Shown one piece after another: positions 1 through 9,341 of a stretch of 64,000 nucleotides of DNA. The notes under the pieces are model-generated. The model ran no database searches. It was not told the origin of the DNA and was given only the letters and a program-made list of their open reading frames with translations. Source of the DNA: Saprospiraceae bacterium (GTDB lineage Bacteria > Bacteroidota > Bacteroidia > Chitinophagales > Saprospiraceae). A program made the translations under genes and the position numbers. Numbering within the stretch: position 1 is the first letter of the stretch; each line of letters starts with the position of its first letter. The stretch covers positions 1-64,000 of the forward strand of contig JAGQWX010000025.1 of assembly GCA_020436935.1 (NCBI GenBank), given 5' to 3'.

Positions 1-460
1 GCATAGTCCCAATCGACCATTCATCTTCACTTTAGGGACCGAGGGTCAGAAGGCAAAGATGGCATAGAAGCATGGATAGCATAAAGGCATAGTCCCAATC
101 GACCATTCATCTTCCCTTTAGGGACCGAGGGTCAGAAGGCAAAGATGGCATAGAAGCATGGATGGCATAGGCATAGTCCCAATCAACCATTCATCTTCCC
201 TTCAAGGACCGATGGTCAGAAGGCAAAGATGGCATAGAAGCATGGATGGCATAGGCATAGTCCCAATCGACCATTCATCTTCCCTTTAGGGACCGAGGGT
301 AAAAAGGCAGAGTCCCATCGACCATTCATCTTCACTTTAGGGATCGAGGGTAAAAAGGCATAGTCCAATCAACCATTCATCTTCCCTTTAGGGATCGAGG
401 GTAAAAAGGCATAGTCCAATCAACCATTCATCTTCCCTTCAAGGGCCGCTGGTCAGAAGG
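1..460. repeat. Tandem repeat array, about seven units
   Basis: Units begin with GCATAGTCCCAATC at about 1, 87, 171, 255, 307, 358 and 409. The first three are 84-86 bases long and contain an AGAAGGCAAAGATGGCAT segment. The later ones are 51-52 bases and have lost that segment. Copies differ at only a few positions. There is no open coding frame and no conserved repeat/unique-spacer pattern. The array may extend left beyond the window. A related segment recurs in inverse orientation at about 56.8-57.0 kb. Confidence 0.9.
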
Positions 461-522
461 CAATGCCCTTCGGCGATTCACCCTCCCATAAGAGCATGAG
501 CACAATATATATCACTGACCAA

Positions 523-615
523 GGTGGCTGAGCGGAGCCGAAGCCAACGATCATGGAGCACAGCCAGGCTGGTAGCTGAGCGGAACCGAGCTGGTAGCTG
601 AGCGGAGCCGAAGCT
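523..615. repeat. Short repeat, three copies of a GCTGAGCGGAGCCGA-type element
   Basis: Three near-identical copies start at about 523, 571 and 592, each with the core GCTGAGCGGARCCGA. The last copy runs into the lon stop codon (TAG on the minus strand at 616-614). Elements of this GC-rich kind are common between genes in Bacteroidota. I see no promoter or hairpin of usual terminator form here, so how lon transcription ends is unclear. Confidence 0.75.
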
Positions 616-3031
616 AAAACCTCATAAACCCAACTGCATGATCCAAAACCTGCTGCATGGTGTCCACATAATAAAACTTCATGCCCTGGATAAAGTCTTT
701 GTTTATTTCATCCACGTGTTTTTTATTCTGCGAGCAAAGCATGACTTCCCTAATGCCTGATCTCTTCGCTGCGAGGATTTTTTCCTTGATTCCTCCCACT
801 GGCAGTACCTTTCCCCGCAGGGTGATCTCTCCTGTCATCGCCATGTATGGCTTGATCTGTTTCTTTTTATAGGCTGAGGCGATGGCACACAGCATGGTAA
901 TTCCGGCACTCGGTCCATCCTTAGGTATGGCTCCTTCGGGTACGTGAATGTGCAGGTCTGTTTGTTCAAACTGCTGTGGATCGATGTCCATGGCTTCGGC
1001 ATTGGCTTTGATAAAGCTGAGTGCCGTGCTGGCAGATTCTTTCATCACATCGCCCAAATTTCCTGTCAGAGTCAGTTTGCCCTTACCCTTGCTGATGCTG
1101 GCTTCAATGAATAAAATATCTCCACCTACGCGTGTCCAGGCCAGTCCGACGGCCACCCCCGGGTTTTTGATTTCCAGGTATTCTTCGTCTTTGAATTTTT
1201 CAGGTCCCAGGATTTCAACTGCGTCGTGGACCGATAGTTTTTTCTTGTATTTGATATCCATTGCCTTCTTTTTGGCAATGCTCCTCATCACTGATGCGAT
1301 GGTCCTGTCGAGGCTCCTCACACCCGATTCTTTGGTATAGTTTGATATCATATACTGCAATACATCATCGGCGATGTTGATGTCCCTGGCCAATAAACCA
1401 TGTTCTTTTCTCTGTTTTGGCACCAGGTAATCTTTGGCGATGTGTACTTTTTCTTCTGTACTGTAGCCGCTGATTTCAATGATTTCCATTCTGTCGAGCA
1501 AAGCGGGCTGTATGCTGCTTAGTGAATTGGCAGTAGCAATGAACAAAACTTTAGAGAGGTCGTACTCTACTTCCAGATAATTGTCATAAAAAGTGCTGTT
1601 CTGCTCGGGGTCGAGGACTTCGAGCAGTGCTGAAGAAGGATCTCCTCTGTGGTCTCTTCCAAGTTTGTCTATTTCGTCCAGGATGAAAACCGGATTGCTC
1701 GTACCTGCCTTCTCTAGCGACTTGAGTACTCTTCCCGGCATGGCGCCAATATATGTTTTTCTGTGTCCTCTGATTTCGCTTTCGTCGTGAAGCCCACCGA
1801 GTGACATTCTGATGAATTCTCTGTTCAATGCTCTGGCGACGGACTTACCAAGACTGGTTTTACCTACTCCCGGAGGACCAACCAGGCATAAGATGGGTGA
1901 TTTTAAATCGCCTTTGAGTTTCAGCACAGCCAGGTGTTCCAGGATGCGCTCTTTGACATCTTCTAATCCATAATGGTCTGCATCCAGTACTTTTTTGACG
2001 TTGTGAAGGTCAAAGTTATCGTCAGAATACTTTTCCCATGGCAGGTCGAGCATCAATTCCAGATAGGTCAGCATTACTGAGTATTCTGCCACCTGAGGAT
2101 TGACCCTTCGTGCCTTGTTTAATTCTTTGAAAAACTGCTTTTTCGCAATCTCGGGCCACTTCTTGTTTTTTGCTCTTTTTTCAAGCTCGATCAATTCCAT
2201 TTCCTGGGGATTGCCTCCCAGCTCTTCCTGTATGGTCCTCAGCTGCTGATTGAGAAAATAATCGCGCTGTTGTTTTTCTATATCTCCCCTCACCTTGGAT
2301 TCGATCTGATCTTTGATCTCAAGCATGTGCAACTCCGCGTCCAACAGCTGAATGAGCTTCTGCGCTTTAGAGGCAAGGCTTGCATCTTCAAGGATGTCTT
2401 GTTTTACAGGGGTTTTTGCATTGATGTTGGATGCAATGAAATTGAGCAGAAATCCCGGTGATTTGATGTTTTGAAGCATCATGACTGCTTCACTCGGTAT
2501 GTGCGGAGAAAGTTCTATGATTTTTTTGGACGTATCGCGGATGGTTGAAATGATGGCTTCAAACTGAACATTTTCATCTCCGGTAATCTCGTGCAATACA
2601 GTATACTTTGCTTCAAAATATGGGTCGTCCTTGACAAACTTATCCAGCTGTACCTTTTTCCTACCCTGCAAAATCGCTGTAGTACCGCCGTCGGGCATCC
2701 TCAGCACTTTTACCACCCTGGCTATTACACCAATACCGTACAAATCTTTGAGTTCAGGGTCTTCATTTCCCTGATCTTTCTGGGTCACAACGATGAGGTT
2801 TTTTCCACCTTTTTCTGCCACCTTCAAAGCGGCAATAGATTTATCTCTTCCGATGGTGATGGGAATCACAACTCCGGGGAAAAGAACGTTGTTCTTGAGT
2901 GCTATTAAGGGCAATTGATCCGTGAATTGCTCCTCCGGATCGTTATAATCTTCATCTAATGAAAACATGGGCAAAAAATCGCCCTGATCTTCTCTGTTTC
3001 TTGCTCCACTTATTGCTATTTCTTCAAACAT
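614..3031 (-). CDS. lon: ATP-dependent Lon protease (endopeptidase La)
   Basis: Cytoplasmic AAA+ serine protease that degrades misfolded and regulatory proteins. From the ATG at 3031 the protein has 805 residues, a normal Lon length. An N-terminal substrate-binding LON domain lies at about 35-230, followed by a coiled linker. The AAA+ domain has Walker A GPPGVGKTS near 385 and Walker B FILDEIDK near 450. The C-terminal protease domain has catalytic Ser in KDGPSAG (about 708) and catalytic Lys in GGIKEK (about 749). An in-frame TTG at 3094 would add 21 residues. I prefer the ATG because family members start only shortly before the PMFSLDEDY-type acidic stretch. The gene is transcribed alone, towards the repeat array. 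Confidence 0.95.
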   Translation of the reverse strand: MFEEIAISGARNREDQGDFLPMFSLDEDYNDPEEQFTDQLPLIALKNNVLFPGVVIPITIGRDKSIAALKVAEKGGKNLIVVTQKDQGNEDPELKDLYGIGVIARVVKVLRMPDGGTTAILQGRKKVQLDKFVKDDPYFEAKYTVLHEITGDENVQFEAIISTIRDTSKKIIELSPHIPSEAVMMLQNIKSPGFLLNFIASNINAKTPVKQDILEDASLASKAQKLIQLLDAELHMLEIKDQIESKVRGDIEKQQRDYFLNQQLRTIQEELGGNPQEMELIELEKRAKNKKWPEIAKKQFFKELNKARRVNPQVAEYSVMLTYLELMLDLPWEKYSDDNFDLHNVKKVLDADHYGLEDVKERILEHLAVLKLKGDLKSPILCLVGPPGVGKTSLGKSVARALNREFIRMSLGGLHDESEIRGHRKTYIGAMPGRVLKSLEKAGTSNPVFILDEIDKLGRDHRGDPSSALLEVLDPEQNSTFYDNYLEVEYDLSKVLFIATANSLSSIQPALLDRMEIIEISGYSTEEKVHIAKDYLVPKQRKEHGLLARDINIADDVLQYMISNYTKESGVRSLDRTIASVMRSIAKKKAMDIKYKKKLSVHDAVEILGPEKFKDEEYLEIKNPGVAVGLAWTRVGGDILFIEASISKGKGKLTLTGNLGDVMKESASTALSFIKANAEAMDIDPQQFEQTDLHIHVPEGAIPKDGPSAGITMLCAIASAYKKKQIKPYMAMTGEITLRGKVLPVGGIKEKILAAKRSGIREVMLCSQNKKHVDEINKDFIQGMKFYYVDTMQQVLDHAVGFMRF

Positions 3032-3389
3032 TAAGGTTTGTTTTTTGTCTGTTGATACCAATCCGAACAGGTTTTGACTTTTCTGAACATGCAACTCTTG
3101 TCAGAGTGTTTCACATGATATCTTATAATTATTCAAAAGGCAGCACCATGTACCATTTTGTGCATTTGAGTGCCTTTATTGAAGGTCAAATCCAATTTCG
3201 ATCAGTATAGCGCTTCAATTTATATACCATAACGTTATTCATGACCATTTGTCATTAGAAGCCTCAAAGTTTTGCCAAAAAGTCCAGTGACCGGGCATTT
3301 GGCTTGCTTTTTTGCCGGTATTTGGCAAAAACATATGTCTGATTTCTATGGGCCAGAATATGGCGCTGCAACGTATCTTTGCGGCCGAT
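3032..3389. other. Divergent intergenic region between lon and the methyltransferase pair
   Basis: No gene is seen. An 8-base-arm inverted repeat lies at 3309-3331 (TTTTTGCC, seven-base spacer, GGCAAAAA). A TATCTTTG sequence at 3374-3381 matches the Bacteroidota -7 consensus TAnnTTTG and sits nine bases before the ATG of the plus-strand gene, but there is no matching -33 TTTG. The -7 assignment is therefore tentative. A start at 3348 or 3360 for the downstream gene would conflict with it. Confidence 0.45.
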
Positions 3390-4571
3390 ATGACGGAAGT
3401 AAAAAAATTAACGCTCAATAAAGGTAGGGAAAAGTCCATGGAAAGAAGACACCCATGGATCTTTTCAGGAGCTATACATAAAATACCGGCGGGACTGGAT
3501 GATGGGGATCTGGTGGAAGTCCGGGACTACAGAGATCAATTCCTTGCAAAAGGCCATTATGCCGGAGGTTCTATTGCAGTGAGGATTCTCACTTTTGAAG
3601 ACAGGCCTTGTGATGCAAACTTTTGGGCAGAGAAAATTGGAAATGCTGCCTCGTACAGACGGCGACATTTGTCTCTGCCCGGTGAGCATACCAATGCTTT
3701 CAGGCTGATCCATGGCGAAGGTGATGGTCTCCCTGGTCTTGTAGTCGATGTATATAAAAATGTGGCCGTCATTCAATGTCATTCTTTTGGAATGTTGCAA
3801 AGCATTGACCTCATCGCCCAATCTATATTGAAGGTGTATGATGGTGTGATTAATGCCATTTACCTCAAGTCTGAAGAGGCGCTCAAGTCTGGCAAAAGGC
3901 CTGATGGCTGGCTGGCAGGGAATCCTGTCGAGAAAATTATGGTTCTGGAATATGGCCATCAATTCATTGTCAATGTGGAAACCGGACAAAAGACAGGTTT
4001 TTTCCTCGACCAACGTGAGAACAGAAACCTGGTAGGCTTACACAGCGCTCAGAAGACAGTCCTCAATTGTTTCTGTTATACGGGTGGGTTTTCGGTATTT
4101 GCTTTGAATGGAGGTGCTTCTGCCGTGGTATCGGTCGACATCTCAAAGACAGCCACCGCTATCGTGGATGAAAACATTTCTTTCTGTGAAAACGCCGGTC
4201 TTCATGAGTCTGTCACAGCCAATGTGCTTGAATATCTGAAGTCTGAAGACGTACCGGAATACGACGTAGTCATCATCGATCCACCGGCTTTTGCCAAAAG
4301 CGTCGCAAAGAGACACAATGCTGTCCAGGCATACAAACGCCTGAATGCGCTGGCACTGACCAAGGTAAAACCGGGAGGGCTCCTGTTTACATTCTCTTGC
4401 AGCCAGGTGGTGGGCACACAATTGTTTTACGACACCATTGTTGCAGCTGCCATTGAAGTGGGCAGGGAAGTCAGGGTCATCCAGCATTTGTCACAGGGCG
4501 GTGACCATCCTGTCAACCTTTTCCATCCGGAAGGCCATTATCTCAAAGGTTTAATGCTCGAAGTTTCATGA
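3390..4571 (+). CDS. Class I SAM-dependent rRNA methyltransferase, RlmI/RlmK-like
   Basis: Probably methylates 23S rRNA: E. coli RlmI makes m5C1962, and the exact site here is inferred. From the ATG at 3390 it has 393 residues, normal for the family. A PUA-type RNA-binding domain occupies about 1-80 (the HPWIFSGAI segment is typical). The Rossmann methyltransferase domain follows, with motif I around LNCFCYTGGFSVFAL and motif IV VVIIDPPAFAKS. In-frame ATGs at 3348 and 3360 and a TTG at 3312 would add residues not expected in the family. The stop overlaps the next start by four bases (ATGA), so the two RNA methyltransferases are likely translationally coupled. Confidence 0.9.
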   Translation: MTEVKKLTLNKGREKSMERRHPWIFSGAIHKIPAGLDDGDLVEVRDYRDQFLAKGHYAGGSIAVRILTFEDRPCDANFWAEKIGNAASYRRRHLSLPGEHTNAFRLIHGEGDGLPGLVVDVYKNVAVIQCHSFGMLQSIDLIAQSILKVYDGVINAIYLKSEEALKSGKRPDGWLAGNPVEKIMVLEYGHQFIVNVETGQKTGFFLDQRENRNLVGLHSAQKTVLNCFCYTGGFSVFALNGGASAVVSVDISKTATAIVDENISFCENAGLHESVTANVLEYLKSEDVPEYDVVIIDPPAFAKSVAKRHNAVQAYKRLNALALTKVKPGGLLFTFSCSQVVGTQLFYDTIVAAAIEVGREVRVIQHLSQGGDHPVNLFHPEGHYLKGLMLEVS

Positions 4572-5824
4572 AAAAAGTAGAAAAATCCAACCCGCTCAAA
4601 ATCCATCCTACTTTGATTGAGGTTGTGCAGAAATCATTGGCAGAAGTATTTATCAACAACAGAAAAACCGATAAGGTCCTCGCAGAAGTCCTGCGGTCCA
4701 ACAAAAAATGGGGCTCACGGGACCGGGCATTCATAGCAGAAACCACTTATGAAATTGTAAGATATTGGCGACTGATGTTGTTTATTGCAGAGGTAGATGG
4801 GCGACACATCAGTGCGTCGAAGATCTCTAAAGTGGTAGGCTCCTATCTGGTTTTGCAAAACGCAGATGTCAATAATTTTCCTGATTGGAAAGGATTGAGA
4901 TACGATCTCTTAAAACAAAAATATCAGGCAGCACAAGAACAACGTAAGGTTTTCCATTCGGTGCCAGACTGGCTGGATGCGCTGGGTGAGGCCGAGCTTG
5001 GAATTGAAAAATGGGAACTGGAATTGGCTGCTATGAACAAACAAGCCCCCGTCTGCATCAGGACCAATACCCTGAAGAATACCCGCCAGGAACTCATTCA
5101 AAACCTTGAAAAGGAAAATGTAGAAACTACTACTGTTCCGGGTGTAGAACAGGCTTTATATCTCAAAAAAAGACAAAACATCTTCCTCACCAAAGCATTT
5201 AAGGACGGCAGATTTGAAGTGCAGGATGCAGGGTCTCAACTGATTGGCAAATTTCTGGATGTAGCTCCGGGTATGCGGGTCATCGATGCTTGTGCCGGAG
5301 CGGGTGGCAAAGCCCTTCATCTGGCCAACCTTATGGAAAATAAAGGTCAGATCATTGCCATGGACATCGAGGAATGGAAGCTCGACGAATTGAAAAAAAG
5401 AGCTAAAAGAGACGGCATCCACAACATTGAAACGAGAGTCATTGCCGGCAAAACCATCAAACGCCTCAAACATTCTGCCGATCGTCTTTTGCTTGATGTA
5501 CCGTGCAGCGGCCTGGGAACACTGCGCAGAAACCCCGACGCCAAGTGGAAATTGCAGGAAGAATTCATCACTGAAATTAAAAAAGTTCAGGAAGACATCC
5601 TCCACCGGTATACAGAAATGCTCAAACCGGGAGGTAAGGTGGTATATGCTACGTGTTCGATTTTGCCAAGTGAAAGTGAAGACCAGGTTCAAAAATTCCT
5701 GGAACACCATCCCAATTATAAACTCATCGCAGAGCGCAGAACCTCCCCGGCCATAGAAGGTTTTGACGGTTTTTACATGGCTCTGATGGAAAAAACGGCT
5801 GCATCGGAGCAAGTGATAGAATAA
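4568..5824 (+). CDS. RsmB/NOP family RNA cytosine-C5 methyltransferase
   Basis: Predicted cytoplasmic 5-methylcytosine RNA methyltransferase of the RsmB (Sun/Fmu) family; the ribosomal RNA target is inferred. The 418-residue protein has a helical NusB-like N-terminus (about 1-140). The catalytic domain follows, with motif I DACAGAGGKALHLA near 238, the catalytic PCSGLGTLRR motif near 316 and the second conserved Cys in YATCSILPSE near 362. Both cysteines needed for the m5C mechanism are visible. The ATG lies inside the stop of the upstream RlmI-like gene (ATGA overlap), which fixes the start. The downstream spacer contains an 8-base-arm inverted repeat (AGAAGTAA/TTTACTTCT, about 5882-5906) that may end the transcript, although no T tract follows it. 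Confidence 0.9.
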   Translation: MKKVEKSNPLKIHPTLIEVVQKSLAEVFINNRKTDKVLAEVLRSNKKWGSRDRAFIAETTYEIVRYWRLMLFIAEVDGRHISASKISKVVGSYLVLQNADVNNFPDWKGLRYDLLKQKYQAAQEQRKVFHSVPDWLDALGEAELGIEKWELELAAMNKQAPVCIRTNTLKNTRQELIQNLEKENVETTTVPGVEQALYLKKRQNIFLTKAFKDGRFEVQDAGSQLIGKFLDVAPGMRVIDACAGAGGKALHLANLMENKGQIIAMDIEEWKLDELKKRAKRDGIHNIETRVIAGKTIKRLKHSADRLLLDVPCSGLGTLRRNPDAKWKLQEEFITEIKKVQEDILHRYTEMLKPGGKVVYATCSILPSESEDQVQKFLEHHPNYKLIAERRTSPAIEGFDGFYMALMEKTAASEQVIE

Positions 5825-5917
5825 ACTTCGCCTCCGTCCAGTGTTTTCGGCACAGTCTTTGAACCATGATTGGTGTGCATGAGAAGTAATTGATTCATTT
5901 ACTTCTAAAACTGTATT

Positions 5918-7276
5918 ATGTATACCCTAAAATTTTGCACACCCTTCCAGTCCATTTTTTTCCTTTTATTGATTTCATGTGCCCTCGTAGCGCAGCCCGA
6001 TACAAAGGTTGTGCCTGGAGGTCTTATTTTACCACGTCTGACGACCTTACAAAGAAATGCGCTCCCTGCCGGGCAAGGCCAAACCATTTACAATACTGAT
6101 CAGAAATCCATACAATATCAGGATGCAATGGGCGGCTGGCACAATCTGACCAATGCCTCAATTGTTGATTTGGATGGCGACACTTATGTTACAAGTGAAC
6201 TCCTACCCGATGAAGATGTTGTGCGTCTTGTGGTAAGTGGTACGGATGCATTGACACTTTCAAAAAACGGTCAGGGCTTGTTGGCATATAAAACCGGCAC
6301 TCAGAATGGCAATATTTTGTTAGGGGCCGGAGTCGGCGGAGCTCTTTCCCCTGTAGCAACCGACAATATTGCCATCGGAGATGAAAGCAGCAGAGACATT
6401 TCCACAGGACTTGAAAACATCAGTCTGGGTACCGAAGCGCTGGCTTCCAATACTGTCGGAGAGAAAAACATCGTCATCGGGCACCATTCCATGACGGACT
6501 ACAACAGTACTTTTTACAATGAAAACATCGTCATTGGGCACCATCTTGTGGAAAATACCGGAGATGGTTTGCTCAAAAATGTCATCATCGGGCACAATGT
6601 AGCCACCAATCTCAGCACCAGTCCTTTTGGTCTGGCCGATCGCAATGTGATCATAGGAGAAGGCAGTCTCAAAAATGCGGTCAATGCAAGACAAAATGTA
6701 GCCATCGGTGGTAGCATGCAAGACGTAAATGGAACACTTTTCGGGGGCAGCGGGCCTCTGGGCAACATCGGCATTGGAGCTTACGCACTCAATGCAGGCA
6801 AGGGCCAGTACAACATCGCTATTGGTGGCAATGCCCTGCAGCTCAATGAATCCGGTAATGGCAATGTGGCAATTGGCGGTGAAGCTTTGCAGGTCAACCT
6901 TGCGGGTGTCCAAAACACAGCAATAGGGTCCGGAGCGCTCAATCAGGGTTCAGGAAGTTATAATGTGGCCATTGGTTTCTCTACAGGATTGTCCTATAGC
7001 GGGAACAATAGCGTATTGATTGGTCGCGAAGCAGGTTCTTCAGCAGTCGGAGATAACGTTTTGCATATTGCCAATAACGCCAGCCGGTCTCTCATCAGCG
7101 GAAAATTTGATTCGGATGAGGTAACCATTGACAATGTTGTCAAACTCATTCCAAGAACAACTCCTCCCTCAAATCCTGTAAGTGGCACCATATACATGGA
7201 CGATGGCAGCAATACCGGAGGCACCCCAACGCTGAGGGTATACATCAATGGAAGTGTGGGTTGGAAAAACCTTTAA
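5918..7276 (+). CDS. Secreted protein with YadA-head-like NIAIG repeats
   Basis: A 452-residue exported protein. An N-terminal signal peptide (residues 1-25, hydrophobic core FFLLLISCALVAQ) precedes a short domain (about 30-75) like those preceding tail-fibre-type repeats. Residues 140-390 hold ten or more degenerate repeats of the form N-[IV]-[AV]-I-G-x-x-A-L, for example NIVIGHHSM, NVIIGEGSL, NIAIGGNALQLN and NTAIGSGALNQG. This is the left-handed beta-roll signature of trimeric autotransporter heads (YadA/Hia head repeats) and of related Bacteroidota surface proteins. There is no membrane anchor barrel and no clear T9SS sorting domain at the C-terminus (ends VGWKNL). The ATG at 5918 is the first possible start. 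A surface or secreted structural role is inferred. Confidence 0.75.
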   Translation: MYTLKFCTPFQSIFFLLLISCALVAQPDTKVVPGGLILPRLTTLQRNALPAGQGQTIYNTDQKSIQYQDAMGGWHNLTNASIVDLDGDTYVTSELLPDEDVVRLVVSGTDALTLSKNGQGLLAYKTGTQNGNILLGAGVGGALSPVATDNIAIGDESSRDISTGLENISLGTEALASNTVGEKNIVIGHHSMTDYNSTFYNENIVIGHHLVENTGDGLLKNVIIGHNVATNLSTSPFGLADRNVIIGEGSLKNAVNARQNVAIGGSMQDVNGTLFGGSGPLGNIGIGAYALNAGKGQYNIAIGGNALQLNESGNGNVAIGGEALQVNLAGVQNTAIGSGALNQGSGSYNVAIGFSTGLSYSGNNSVLIGREAGSSAVGDNVLHIANNASRSLISGKFDSDEVTIDNVVKLIPRTTPPSNPVSGTIYMDDGSNTGGTPTLRVYINGSVGWKNL

Positions 7277-7283
7277 AAAATAA

Positions 7284-7320
7284 ACCCATCAGCTGGCGCC
7301 AGTGCGTTTTGCTGATGGGT
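7284..7320. terminator. Bidirectional hairpin terminator between convergent genes
   Basis: A perfect 10-base stem, ACCCATCAGC at 7284-7293 pairing with GCTGATGGGT at 7311-7320, encloses a 17-base loop. On the minus strand it is followed by TTTATTTTTT, so it is a good Rho-independent terminator for the rhodanese gene. On the plus strand there is no T tract, but the hairpin sits eight bases after the stop of the head-repeat gene and may serve both. Confidence 0.8.
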
Positions 7321-7343
7321 CAATCAACAAGCGGAGATTTACA

Positions 7344-7625
7344 CTAATTATTTACAACGTAGTTGACATCCAGCCATGAGCCTCCGTTTACACACTCAAC
7401 GCCGATCTGAGACAATATCTGGGTAGCCATTCCACTCCTGTTGCCAGAAGCACAGCACAATACCAAAGGTCCTTTCAGATCTTTGATTTCATCCAGGCGC
7501 ATGGATAGCTCCTGCAAAGGTATATTGACCGAGTTGGCTACGCTTCCACCCATAAATTCTGCGGGAGTTCGTACGTCAACAACGGTACACTGTCCCTCTT
7601 TCAACATCTGTTCTATGTTCTTCAT
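7344..7625 (-). CDS. Single-domain rhodanese-like protein
   Basis: A 93-residue cytoplasmic rhodanese-homology domain. The family transfers sulfane sulfur through a cysteine persulfide. The CH2A-type VVDVRTPAEFMGGSV segment lies at about 15-29 and the active-site loop LCCASGNRS at about 56-64, with the catalytic Cys followed by a five-residue loop ending in Arg-Ser. There is no signal peptide, so a cytoplasmic sulfur-carrier role is likely; the physiological donor and acceptor cannot be told. The ATG at 7625 is the only sensible start. The gene is transcribed divergently from the epimerase gene and ends at a strong hairpin terminator. Confidence 0.85.
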   Translation of the reverse strand: MKNIEQMLKEGQCTVVDVRTPAEFMGGSVANSVNIPLQELSMRLDEIKDLKGPLVLCCASGNRSGMATQILSQIGVECVNGGSWLDVNYVVNN

Positions 7626-7794
7626 GTTTTAATTTTAATGATTATGAATGCAAAAAAACAGATCTTTTTCGGACCGGTGCGTTACCATTGTTACCGAACT
7701 TTTTACAACATCAGGTGAAGATTGGTTAAATTTTAGTGTTAAAGGACTTCTATTCGCGCTTCATTTTTCATATTTGTGGCCAAATTAACTTTCT

Positions 7795-8841
7795 ATGAAT
7801 TTTGAGGCATTCAACTCTACAGTAGACGGTAAAAAGACCCGGCTATACCAGCTTAAAAACCAAAGTTTGAACGTATACATCACCAATTACGGTGGAAGGA
7901 TCGTCGCTTTGTATGCTCCGGACCGCAATGGTAAAATGGTCGATGTCGTGCTGGGCTTTGATTCCCTCGAAAAATACATCAAGGCAGACGAGCAATACCA
8001 TGGTGCCATCATCGGCCGGGTAGGCAACAGGATCGGTCATGGACAATTTAGCCTTGAAGGAAAGCAATATACTACGGCTGTCAATTGTGGCGACCACTCC
8101 CTGCACGGAGGCATCAAAGGGTTTCAGTCTGTTGTTTGGGATGTGCTCAGCGCCAGTGAAACTTCATTGACTCTGTCTTACCATTCCCGCGATACGGAAG
8201 AAGGTTTTCCGGGAAACATGACCATTCAAGCCAGGTACGAACTCAAAAACAATGAACTCCACATTACCTTTGTAGCCACTACAGACAAGACCACCATCGT
8301 CAATATGACCCACCACAACTATTTCAACCTGATGGGAGAAGGTGCAGGACTTATTGAAGATCAGGAACTTCAGCTTTTTGCTCAACAATACACACCCTTA
8401 GAAGATAGCGGCATCCCAACAGGTGAGATCGCCAGTGTTTACAATACGCCATTTGATTTCACTGATCGTAAAAAATTAGGCAAAGACATCAACGATGCCC
8501 ATCATCAGACGCAACAATTCAAAGGTTATGACCACAACTTTGTGGTAGATGGATACGTGGAGGGCTCCAGAACACCCAGGAAAGCAGCCATTGCCTGGGC
8601 ACCAAACGGCATCAAAATGACGATACTCTCCAATGAACCCGGTATACAGTTGTACACGGGAAATTCTCTCAGCGGAAAAGATATAGGAAAAAGTGGTACT
8701 TCCTATGCCTCCAGAAATGCCTTTTGCCTAGAGCAACAACATTACCCAGACAGCATCAACCAGCCTTCATTTCCCAGCATAGTGTTACACCCAGGGGAAG
8801 AGTACTATTCCATTTGCATTCAAAAATTTGAAGTGGAATAA
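7795..8841 (+). CDS. galM: Aldose 1-epimerase (mutarotase), cytoplasmic
   Basis: Interconverts alpha and beta anomers of aldoses such as galactose, glucose or arabinose. The 348-residue protein shows the GalM landmarks: GRVGNRIGHGQF near 78, NCGDHSLHGG near 101, the catalytic His in TMVNMTHHNYFNL-type context near 177 (here VNMTHHNYFNL) and the catalytic Glu in FCLEQQHYPDS near 315. No signal peptide or lipobox is present. This distinguishes it from the second, lipoprotein mutarotase at 15.5-16.6 kb. It is flanked by unrelated genes, so the substrate is not indicated. The 169-base divergent spacer holds no clear -33/-7 pair. Confidence 0.9.
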   Translation: MNFEAFNSTVDGKKTRLYQLKNQSLNVYITNYGGRIVALYAPDRNGKMVDVVLGFDSLEKYIKADEQYHGAIIGRVGNRIGHGQFSLEGKQYTTAVNCGDHSLHGGIKGFQSVVWDVLSASETSLTLSYHSRDTEEGFPGNMTIQARYELKNNELHITFVATTDKTTIVNMTHHNYFNLMGEGAGLIEDQELQLFAQQYTPLEDSGIPTGEIASVYNTPFDFTDRKKLGKDINDAHHQTQQFKGYDHNFVVDGYVEGSRTPRKAAIAWAPNGIKMTILSNEPGIQLYTGNSLSGKDIGKSGTSYASRNAFCLEQQHYPDSINQPSFPSIVLHPGEEYYSICIQKFEVE

Positions 8842-8854
8842 GGGCTGAATCAGT

Positions 8855-9235
8855 TTAATCGACAACCAGTTCAAGTGTAAGGCTGGCATTTACAGCCGGA
8901 TTTCCATCCACACCCACTACATACGTGTATTTTCCACGGCCCAAAGGAGTTTCTCCCACATAATCAATGGGCTGCAGGATCAAAGTGTTCCCTTGAATTT
9001 TAAGACTGATGTATCCATATCGATAAGCTGTTTCAAAATCGTGGTAGGCCGATTTTTTTCCGGCTTTTATTGATCCAATTTCTTGTTTGTCACTACCCGG
9101 ATTCAGCTGTACATCGTCAAAGTCAAAACTGCTGTTGTTTTCAATCCGCAATTGCACTTCTACCGAGTTCTTAGAACAACTTCCAAAAACAATGATGAGC
9201 ATTATCGCAACGATCGCCAAAGTGATTTGATTCAT
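8855..9235 (-). CDS. Small predicted lipoprotein, function unknown
   Basis: A 126-residue protein with a lipoprotein signal: hydrophobic stretch IVAIMLIIVFGSC ending in a lipobox whose Cys is followed by SKNS. This predicts export and lipid anchoring. The mature part is mostly predicted beta strand, with an alternating pattern (VEVQLRIENNSSFDFDDVQL, YTYVVGVDG). This suggests a small beta-sandwich in the outer-membrane lipoprotein style. I do not recognise the family. It converges on the mutarotase gene with only 13 bases between stops and no evident terminator. It lies upstream of and parallel to nothing obvious, so it is probably a single-gene transcript. Confidence 0.75.
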   Translation of the reverse strand: MNQITLAIVAIMLIIVFGSCSKNSVEVQLRIENNSSFDFDDVQLNPGSDKQEIGSIKAGKKSAYHDFETAYRYGYISLKIQGNTLILQPIDYVGETPLGRGKYTYVVGVDGNPAVNASLTLELVVD

Positions 9236-9341
9236 GAGATGTGTTTTATAGAAAGACGCAATTCCTATTGGAGTGGTTTGTCCTAAATCTAAATCACTTA
9301 AATATCGCTTTGCTCGTGCACCTCCGAACTTCTTTAAAAAG

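Noticed and set aside
1-460. CRISPR-like array
   Set aside because: Units are contiguous, nearly identical over their whole length and vary in size; there are no unique spacers and no cas genes.
681-3210. Several plus-strand ORFs opposite lon
   Set aside because: They are frame shadows of the strongly supported lon gene.
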